Shown piece after piece: positions 6,350 through 11,333 of a stretch of DNA of 11,333 nucleotides (its first letter is position 1; each line of letters opens with the position of its first letter). The translations under genes and the position numbers were made by a program. The notes beneath the pieces are model-generated. The model was not told the DNA's origin and did no database searches. It saw nothing but the letters and a program-made list of their open reading frames with translations. Location of the stretch: positions 1 to 11,333 of the forward strand of contig JAQGPE010000819.1 of the NCBI GenBank assembly GCA_028293225.1, in the 5' to 3' direction. The stretch comes from Akkermansiaceae bacterium. Lineage in GTDB: Bacteria > Verrucomicrobiota > Verrucomicrobiia > Verrucomicrobiales > Akkermansiaceae.

Positions 6350-9300
6350 ATGAACCCAAGACCACCCCGTGCGCGGGCGCTGCGTCTGCCCCTGGCAGCC
6401 GCTCTGCTCGCCACCTCCGCGCCCCTTTTCGCGCAAAGCATCACCAACCCCAGCTTTGAGGCCAACAGCTTCACCACGCTGCCGGGTGACATCGCCAGCA
6501 ACAGCGCCATCACCAGTTGGACCGGCACACCGGCCACCCAAGTCGGCCTGAACCCCGCCGGAGGCACTCCCTATGCCAACAACGGCGCCATCCCCAATGG
6601 CGCCAACGTCGCTTTCCTGCGCGCCGGAGGCACTGGCCAGGCAACCCTGAAGGGCACCGCCACCGGCCTGACCATCGGGACGAAATACAATGTTTCCTTC
6701 CGCGTGAACGCCCGCTCGGCCGGCACGGTGAACATTCCACGGCTGGTCTTTTCCACCAATGGCACGGGTGAAGCAATGACCACCGATGTCGGCCGCGTCT
6801 CCGCCAGCGTGGACGCCACGCCCTGGCGCTACGTCGCCTTCGAGTTCACCGCCACGGCCACCAGCCAGGAGCTGACGCTGACCAATCAGCGCACCAGCGG
6901 CGACCACACCCTGCTGGTGGACGATTTCAAGATCGCCGCCTCCACCAACTCCTGGTCCTACCACGCCTGGACCAACGACGCCGACTCCGGCATCGACTCC
7001 CAGTACGTCTACACCCACGCGCAGAATCTCGACTCGAACACCGTGCCGACCATCAACGGCGTGCGGTTCTACGGCCACGAGTTCACCTCCGAGCGGCGGC
7101 TGCAAAAGACCGGCCTGGACGGGGTCCATAGCTTCGCGGCCGGGCAGCCTCTGATCACCGGGGACAGTGCGGCACTGGCTCTGGATTTCGTCTTCGGCGG
7201 CTCCCCCTCGATCACGCTGCAGAACCTGAAGCCGAACACGCAGTACAAGTTCAGCGTCTACGGGGTCGGCTTCGACGCCGTCAGCGAAAGTCAGCAGGTT
7301 CCCCGCGCGGCGACCTTCTCCAGCAATATCAGCACGGACAAATACACCGTCGATCTCAACCACTACGGCCAGAACAAGGGCATCGTGGTCGACTACGTCT
7401 ACACCACGGACGCGCTCGGCAGCGACGTGACCATCAGCTATCCCGGCGTCGGCGTGGACGGCGCGGGCGCCACCACCACCTTTCACACCAGCGCGATCAG
7501 CAACCGGGAGACCACTCCGCGGACGCCGGCCGCCACGTGGACCACGACCCAGTGGACCGATGACGCCAGCACCGGCCTCGACAGCAGCTACGTCTACACC
7601 CACGCGATCAATCTCAACAGCAACATCGCCGCGAACGTCAACGGCGTGGCGTTCACCCCTCTGGCCGCCGGGGCCACCACCGCGACCTACAGCAACAACC
7701 TGGCCGGGGCGGTCGCGGACGTTTCCAACCAGGTCACCGGCTTCGGCACGGATCTGGCCAAGGGCTTCCTCTACAATGCCTATCCGGAGTATCACAAGCT
7801 GACCGGCCTGACTCCCGGCAAGCAATACGTCGTCTCCATCTTTTCGGTAGGCTGGGATGCCAATCCGCGCCTGAACCTCTTCCGTGCGGACAAGGGGGAT
7901 GGCGGCACGCTGCTGGACCAGACCGAGTTCGGCAACGATGCCGGCATCCGCTTTGACCACACCTACACTGCCGATCCCGACGGTGTGGTTGTGATCACCA
8001 TGACGCCCGCGGATGGCGCCTCGCTCATCCACAGCTACGCCATCACGAACCGCGAAGCGGCCCAGATGGTCGGCGTGGCCCCCACCATCACCCTGCCACC
8101 GGCAGCCGCCACCCTGGCTCTGGGCGACACCTACCTCCTGCGGGTCGGCGCCGCCGGCAGCACCGGGATCACCTACCAGTGGAAACGCAACGGCACGAAC
8201 ATCCCCGGCGCCACCAGCTCATCCTACCAGATCAACGGCGCGACGGCGGCGGATGCCGGCAGCTACACGGTCGTGGTCACCAACACCTCGGGCACCGTCA
8301 CCACCACCGCGGTCATTGTCGACGTTCGTGAACTGGGTCACGGCACCTTCAATACCGGCACGGCTCCCGATGGCTCCCTGCTGGCGGGCGGATTGATCGA
8401 CCCCCACTTCACCATCGTGACCAATCCGGATTCGGCCACCTCCACCGACGCGTTTGTGGAAACCGCTCTCCCTGGCGCCTGGGTGCTGAACAGCCAGACG
8501 GCCCAATGGGTCGGACCGCGCGCCAACACCTCCGCGGCCGCCGGCGGGATCTACACCTACCGCACGAAGCTGGATCTCACCGGCTTCACCCTGTCCTCCG
8601 TGCAGATCACCGGATCCTGGGCCACCGACAACAAGGGCCTCTCGATCCGCGTCAACGACGTGATCGTGCCGGGACAGGTCAATGACACCGGCGTGACCTA
8701 CGGCGCGACCAGAGCCTTCACCATCAACCTGGCCAATACCCCGGGATTGATCGCGGGGATCAACAACGTCGACTTCTACGTCGAGAACGAAACGTCGGGT
8801 CTCACCGGACTCTATGTCGACGGACTGAAGGTCGTCGGCACCATCCCGCCCGGAACCGCTCCGCATTTCGTGACCCATCCGGCCTCGAAAGTCGCGGCTC
8901 ACGATGAGCAGCTCGTCCTCTCGGCCGCCGTCAACGGATCGGCTCCGATCACCTATCAGTGGTATCTCAACGACGTCGCCCTCTCCGGCCAGACCGACGT
9001 GACCCTGTTCGCTTCCATCGACACTCCGGCCGCCGGAGGCGCCTACAAGGTGAAGGCCACGAACGGCACCAGTTCCGTCTTCAGCAATGTCGCGAACATC
9101 ACCGTAGCGCCGAACTCCAACCCGGTCGCGACCGACGACGACGCCGTGACCGGCCGCAATGTCCCGCTGGAACTGGATATCCTCACGCTGCTGAGCAACG
9201 ACACGGATGCCGAGGTGGATCCCCTGGACATCACCGCTGTGGCAGCGACGAGCAACCGCGGGGGCACGGTGAGCCTCTCCAGCGGCATCATCACCTACAC

Positions 9301-9640
9301 CCCGCCAGCCGGGGCCACGGGTTTTGACACCTTCACCTACACCGTGACCGACGGCGTCTGGGGAGGCACCGCCACCGGCAATGTCTACATCACGATCAAT
9401 GCCAATGTCACGGCGGGCCCGCCCACCACCGCGGTCGTCCTGACCCTCAGCGGCGGGACGGTGAATGGCAGCTTCACCGGCACGGCCAACGCCAGCTACG
9501 TGATCCAGCGTTCGACCGATCTGGCCACCTGGACGGATCTCCCGGCCGTCACCGCCTCGGGCACGGGTGCCACGCAGTTCTCGGACACTCCGCCAGCAGG
9601 AAGCAAGGCCTTCTACCGGGTGGTCTACACCGCTCCCTGA
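6350..9640 (+). CDS. Large secreted multidomain Ig/cadherin-like beta-sandwich protein
   Basis: The product is 1096 residues with a signal peptide at 1-28 (basic start, Ala/Leu core, cleavage after LFA). The inferred architecture is as follows. Residues 30-197 form a DUF642/galactose-binding-like domain ('ITNPSFEAN' ... 'LLVDDFKIA'). Residues 207-387 and 402-569 are two copies of an unrecognised domain starting 'W.(N/D)DA..G.DS.YVYTHA.NL.SN' and ending '(I/S)(S/T)NRE'. Residues 577-659 form an Ig-like domain ('ITYQWKRNGTNIPGAT' ... 'DAGSYTVVVTN'). Residues 663-830 form another beta-sandwich. Residues 837-919 form a second Ig domain ('ITYQWYLNDVALSG'). Residues 924-1017 form a cadherin-like tandem domain ('NPVATDDDAVT' ... 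'FTYTVTDG'). Residues 1025-1096 are a terminal module with 'YVIQRSTDLATW' and 'FYRVVY', familiar from Verrucomicrobiota exoproteins. No PEP-CTERM tail or catalytic motif is visible. An extracellular adhesion or glycan-binding role is inferred. No Shine-Dalgarno is evident. Antisense frames at 6332-8032 and 8219-8902 are shadows. Confidence 0.9.
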   Translation: MNPRPPRARALRLPLAAALLATSAPLFAQSITNPSFEANSFTTLPGDIASNSAITSWTGTPATQVGLNPAGGTPYANNGAIPNGANVAFLRAGGTGQATLKGTATGLTIGTKYNVSFRVNARSAGTVNIPRLVFSTNGTGEAMTTDVGRVSASVDATPWRYVAFEFTATATSQELTLTNQRTSGDHTLLVDDFKIAASTNSWSYHAWTNDADSGIDSQYVYTHAQNLDSNTVPTINGVRFYGHEFTSERRLQKTGLDGVHSFAAGQPLITGDSAALALDFVFGGSPSITLQNLKPNTQYKFSVYGVGFDAVSESQQVPRAATFSSNISTDKYTVDLNHYGQNKGIVVDYVYTTDALGSDVTISYPGVGVDGAGATTTFHTSAISNRETTPRTPAATWTTTQWTDDASTGLDSSYVYTHAINLNSNIAANVNGVAFTPLAAGATTATYSNNLAGAVADVSNQVTGFGTDLAKGFLYNAYPEYHKLTGLTPGKQYVVSIFSVGWDANPRLNLFRADKGDGGTLLDQTEFGNDAGIRFDHTYTADPDGVVVITMTPADGASLIHSYAITNREAAQMVGVAPTITLPPAAATLALGDTYLLRVGAAGSTGITYQWKRNGTNIPGATSSSYQINGATAADAGSYTVVVTNTSGTVTTTAVIVDVRELGHGTFNTGTAPDGSLLAGGLIDPHFTIVTNPDSATSTDAFVETALPGAWVLNSQTAQWVGPRANTSAAAGGIYTYRTKLDLTGFTLSSVQITGSWATDNKGLSIRVNDVIVPGQVNDTGVTYGATRAFTINLANTPGLIAGINNVDFYVENETSGLTGLYVDGLKVVGTIPPGTAPHFVTHPASKVAAHDEQLVLSAAVNGSAPITYQWYLNDVALSGQTDVTLFASIDTPAAGGAYKVKATNGTSSVFSNVANITVAPNSNPVATDDDAVTGRNVPLELDILTLLSNDTDAEVDPLDITAVAATSNRGGTVSLSSGIITYTPPAGATGFDTFTYTVTDGVWGGTATGNVYITINANVTAGPPTTAVVLTLSGGTVNGSFTGTANASYVIQRSTDLATWTDLPAVTASGTGATQFSDTPPAGSKAFYRVVYTAP
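6968..8056 (+). repeat. Tandem duplication of a ~175-residue domain inside the secreted protein
   Basis: Residues 207-387 (6968-7510) and 402-569 (7553-8056) share the opening 'DA..G.DS.YVYTHA.NL.SN....NGV.F', a middle 'L..L.P..QY..S...VG.D' and the closing '.AI.NRE'. The nucleotide string TACGTCTACACCCACGCG is identical in both. The rest has diverged, so the duplication is not recent. Confidence 0.75.
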
Positions 9641-9688
9641 CGATGCAGGGAGATCGCTCCGGAAGCTTTTCCGGGGTATAAGCAGAGG

Positions 9689-9719
9689 CGTCGCGCGACA
9701 AGGGCTTTGTCGCGCGACG
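9689..9719 (+). terminator. Hairpin terminator after the secreted-protein gene
   Basis: A perfect 13-bp stem (9689-9701 with 9707-9719) encloses the loop GGGCT and is followed by TTT. It lies 49 bases past the stop of the secreted-protein gene and 46 bases beyond the stop of the convergent MscS locus, so it may end transcripts from both sides. A smaller stem (CCGGAA/TTCCGG, 9659-9674) lies just upstream. Confidence 0.65.
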
Positions 9720-9735
9720 TTTGCGTACTGATTGG

Positions 9736-9756
9736 CGACTTACGACTTGCGACTCC
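9736..9756. repeat. Three tandem heptamers
   Basis: CGACTTA, CGACTTG and CGACTCC stand head to tail, sharing CGACT. They lie between the terminator hairpin and the end of the MscS locus. Function unknown; possibly a small slippage-derived repeat. Confidence 0.5.
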
Positions 9757-9764
9757 ACCCCGCG

Positions 9765-10679
9765 TCAGGCCGGCTCCCCAGGCGGCAAGGATGAGTCACC
9801 CATTTTGGGCTCTGCGTAGCCGGTCTCAATCAGAACGGGCGGCGAGGGTGCGGCAAAGCCGGTGCCGTTCTCCGCGATCACCTCCATGATATGGAGAAAC
9901 ACCTCTTCGCGAACCCTCAGAAACTCGTTGAAATCACGGGTCGCCACATAGGCAAAGAGTTCCAGATCGAGCGACGTCTGGGTGATCGCCACCATCCGAA
10001 TGCGGCCGTTTTTGACAATGTCCCCGCGCCCATCGAGCAGCTCCTTGATCGACCGGAGAACCCCCCGCATCTGATCCGGCGTCGTTTCCGAGCGAAGGCT
10101 GAGGACCGCTTTCATCAGGATGCGATCCCGGGCCGCCAGATTCTCGATCTGCATTTCCGCCAGCTTCGAATTGGGGATGGTGACAATGGTCCGCTCCGCC
10201 GTCCTGATCCTCGTCGAGCGTAGTCCGATGTCCTCGATCGTTCCCGAACTGTCGCCGAACTTGCAGGTGTCCCCCACCCGCGCCGGCTGATCCATCACCA
10301 GCGAGACGCCCCCGAAAAGATTCTCCACAGTGTTCTTGCCCGCCAGAGCGAGAGCCAGGCCGCCGATGCCGAGACCCGCGAGCATGGCCGCGACATCCAC
10401 ATGCAGGTTCTGCAACAGGAACATCAGGCCCACCAGCACGATGGCACTTTTCGCGACCTTCCGAAGCAGGGGAATCACCGCCTTCGCGTGCGATCTACCA
10501 CTACGGTCGAAGTAGCTCGCCGGTCGAAGTAGCTCGCGAGACGATCGGCCCCGATCTTCGTGATTCTCAGCAGTAGCCAGATCGTCGCAAAGGTCGACAA
10601 CGCCAGTTCGCAGTAGCCGAGGAATTTCTCTGTCCCTTGCGTTAGTGGCAGGGCTTCCCGTAGCATCCGGAAGAACCAC
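9765..10679 (-). CDS. MscS-like channel, C-terminal fragment after the frameshift
   Basis: This open frame contains the pore helix, the MscS beta domain and the C-terminal domain. Family-like sequence begins only at 'ASYFDRSGRSHAKAV' near 10530; the roughly 48 residues from the ATG at 10679 up to that point are the N-terminal gene read in another frame. Independent translation is doubtful. Confidence 0.5.
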   Translation of the reverse strand: MVLPDATGSPATNARDREIPRLLRTGVVDLCDDLATAENHEDRGRSSRELLRPASYFDRSGRSHAKAVIPLLRKVAKSAIVLVGLMFLLQNLHVDVAAMLAGLGIGGLALALAGKNTVENLFGGVSLVMDQPARVGDTCKFGDSSGTIEDIGLRSTRIRTAERTIVTIPNSKLAEMQIENLAARDRILMKAVLSLRSETTPDQMRGVLRSIKELLDGRGDIVKNGRIRMVAITQTSLDLELFAYVATRDFNEFLRVREEVFLHIMEVIAENGTGFAAPSPPVLIETGYAEPKMGDSSLPPGEPA

Positions 10680-10915
10680 ACCCCGAGCAGCAGATCCACC
10701 GGACCGGCCACCGCCTTGACCGAGCCGGATACGAAAGCATGCCGGTTTTCGTTACGCTGCACGATCCAGCGCGCCAGCTTCCCCGCCGTCCACGCCAGCA
10801 CAAAGGCCAGCAGGATGACCAGGGGGATCGCCAGCCAGACCCACAGGGCCATGCTGGCATAGGTGGCCGTCAGCCATCCCGGGAAATATTCAGTCATCGA
10901 ATCCATGGCGAACAA
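10475..10915 (-). CDS. MscS-like channel, N-terminal fragment before the frameshift
   Basis: This 146-residue frame covers the first three membrane segments and ends with 14 out-of-frame residues after 'ASYFDR' (RATSTVVVDRTRRR). It lacks the pore helix, so the product cannot form an MscS pore by itself. The TTG at 10915 is preferred as start because AGGTGAG sits 8 bases upstream; ATG codons at 10906 and 10897 are alternatives. Confidence 0.6.
   Translation of the reverse strand: MFAMDSMTEYFPGWLTATYASMALWVWLAIPLVILLAFVLAWTAGKLARWIVQRNENRHAFVSGSVKAVAGPVDLLLGVWFFRMLREALPLTQGTEKFLGYCELALSTFATIWLLLRITKIGADRLASYFDRRATSTVVVDRTRRR
10504..10537. repeat. Exact 17-bp tandem duplication
   Basis: CGGTCGAAGTAGCTCGC occurs at 10504-10520 and again at 10521-10537 with no mismatch and no spacer. 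Flanking bases differ, so the repeat is exactly two units. Seventeen is not a multiple of three, so the extra unit shifts the MscS reading frame. Confidence 0.97.
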
Positions 10916-10923
10916 AGGAAAGA

Positions 10924-10930
10924 CTCACCT
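10924..10930 (-). promoter_or_regulatory. Shine-Dalgarno site favouring a TTG start of the MscS gene
   Basis: The minus strand reads AGGTGAG, ending 8 bases before TTG at 10915. For the next ATG at 10906 the gap would be 17 bases, which is too long. This points to TTG as the start codon. Confidence 0.5.
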
Positions 10931-10975
10931 CGCCAGCGTCCTGCAGCTTGCGCTCCGTATCCGGAAATCCCGCGA

Positions 10976-11131
10976 TCACCTGCGGGTGAGCAACGAAGTG
11001 ATCCAGACAACCAGGAAGATCCCGAACAGAATCCTGGCCACCAGGGCGGCGCTCCCGGCCAGCACCGAGAACCCAAAGATGCCGGCGACCAGGGCGATCG
11101 TCAGGAAGACCAGCGTCCAGTGCAGCATCAT
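10976..11131 (-). CDS. DUF1328 (UPF0391/YtjA-like) small membrane protein
   Basis: This 51-residue protein begins 'MMLHWTLVFLTIALVAGIFG' and continues with 'FSVLAGSAALVARILFGIFL' and a C-terminal 'TSLLTRR'. It has two hydrophobic helices, the conserved aromatic start 'LHW..(V/I)FL.IAL(V/I)A', a 'GF..(L/I)AG' turn and an '(A/V)(K/R)ILF.IFLV' second helix, which match the DUF1328 family (usually 51-60 residues) as I know it. Its molecular function is not established; members often occur near stress or envelope genes. Start may be the ATG at 11131 or the second ATG at 11128, the latter giving the family-typical 'MLHW'. No strong ribosome site is seen. It lies 28 bases after the DUF4142 gene stop and 60 bases before the MscS start, so co-transcription is likely. 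Confidence 0.88.
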   Translation of the reverse strand: MMLHWTLVFLTIALVAGIFGFSVLAGSAALVARILFGIFLVVWITSLLTRR

Positions 11132-11159
11132 GTCGGTGAATCGGATTGAGACCGGAAAT

Positions 11160-11333
11160 CTACTGCTTGCCGGCCTTGGCCGACTGATCCTTCGCCACGC
11201 TGAGATGCAGCTCGATCATCGGCAGCGTGATCTTCGCGATCTGGGCAAGATTGGCATCCTTCGCATCGCTCTTCACCTTGGTCATGGTGGCCAGCAGCGC
11301 CTCGTGCCCGCGCACCCCGGTGAGGGCCAGGTA
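11160..11333 (-). CDS. DUF4142 ferritin-like protein, C-terminal part (5' end off the right edge)
   Basis: Only the last 57 residues are present. The frame runs from the right edge to a TAG at 11160. The visible helices, '...HEALLATMTKVKSDAKDANLA' and 'ITLPMIELHLSVAKDQ', resemble the last part of DUF4142 domains, which end in an 'LP.I..HL..A' pattern and form a four-helix bundle in exported proteins often linked to stress. The signal peptide and the first helices are outside the window, so export cannot be checked. It is first in the visible minus-strand cluster with DUF1328 and MscS. Family assignment rests on a short segment. Confidence 0.65.
   Translation of the reverse strand, partial: YLALTGVRGHEALLATMTKVKSDAKDANLAQIAKITLPMIELHLSVAKDQSAKAGKQ

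Larger units (their letters stand above)
9765..10915 (-). pseudogene. MscS-type mechanosensitive channel, split by a 17-bp frameshifting duplication
   Basis: Two adjacent frames together encode one MscS-family channel. Removing one copy of the 17-bp repeat at 10504-10537 joins them as '...GADRLASYFDR-SGRSHAKAVIPLLRK...' into an uninterrupted 377-residue protein. In this repaired numbering, membrane segments lie near 20-42, 65-85, 100-118 and 141-163. The pore helix (about 168-190) is rich in Gly and Ala ('LAGLGIGGLALALAGKNT') and leads into the MscS beta domain ('ENLFGGVSLVMDQPARVGD', 'VTIPNSKLAEMQIENLAARDR'). The C-terminal cytoplasmic alpha/beta region then runs to the stop at 9765. Such channels sit in the inner membrane and release solutes on hypo-osmotic shock. 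As sequenced, the first product stops after 146 residues, before the pore. It is the last gene of a DUF4142-DUF1328-MscS cluster. No other lesion is seen, so the damage is recent, switchable or a sequence error. Confidence 0.88.

Noticed and set aside
6332..8032. 566-codon minus-strand open frame opposite the secreted-protein gene
   Set aside because: It is a codon-bias shadow rich in Gly, Val, Asp and Arg with no recognisable domain; the plus strand encodes clear Ig and cadherin-like domains.
10739..11149. 136-codon plus-strand frame at the right end
   Set aside because: It runs antisense to the MscS N-terminus and the DUF1328 gene and is Gln/Asp/Pro/Arg-rich with no family likeness.

Overview
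The window looks like chromosomal DNA of a GC-rich, Gram-negative member of the Verrucomicrobiota, probably a Luteolibacter- or Haloferula-like lineage. This rests on protein style, not on a marker gene. The 1096-residue secreted protein ends in a 'YVIQRSTDLATW...FYRV' module that I associate with Verrucomicrobiota exoproteins. The FG-GAP protein carries the 'YPLTVDPL' pre-propeller module common in Verrucomicrobiota and Planctomycetota. There are several lipoproteins and secreted proteins and an OmpA-like protein. No phage, transposon, CRISPR or other mobile element was seen.

Layout from left to right: (1) the start of a secreted FG-GAP beta-propeller protein, minus strand, running off the left edge (1-1483); (2) a divergent plus-strand pair, an OmpA-domain protein (1846-2568) and a 60-residue Thr-rich lipoprotein (2756-2938); (3) a strong hairpin terminator at 2976-3001 shared with the convergent alanine dehydrogenase gene ald (3032-4144, minus); (4) tRNA-Thr(UGU) at 4366-4441; (5) a Tat/lipoprotein-type FAD oxidoreductase of the D-amino-acid-oxidase superfamily whose domain order is circularly permuted (4662-5876); (6) a 473-base non-coding stretch with a perfect 12-bp palindrome; (7) a secreted multidomain Ig/cadherin-like protein with an internal domain duplication (6350-9640), ended by a 13-bp GC-rich hairpin; (8) a minus-strand cluster: a DUF4142 protein (partial, right edge), a 51-residue DUF1328 membrane protein and an MscS-type mechanosensitive channel.

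The most notable points are two. First, the MscS gene is split by an exact 17-bp tandem duplication (10504-10520 / 10521-10537). Deleting one copy on paper restores a single 377-codon channel gene, so this is a recent pseudogene, a reversible length switch or a sequence error. Second, in the FAD enzyme the usual C-terminal active-site block of D-amino-acid oxidases (GLRPxR ... HNYGHGG) sits before the Rossmann GxGxxG motif and is absent from its usual place.

Functionally most of the window is about the cell envelope: surface or secreted beta-rich proteins, OmpA-type anchoring, lipoproteins and an osmotic/envelope-stress cluster. Ald and the tRNA are housekeeping genes. Apart from the right-hand cluster there is no clear pathway operon.
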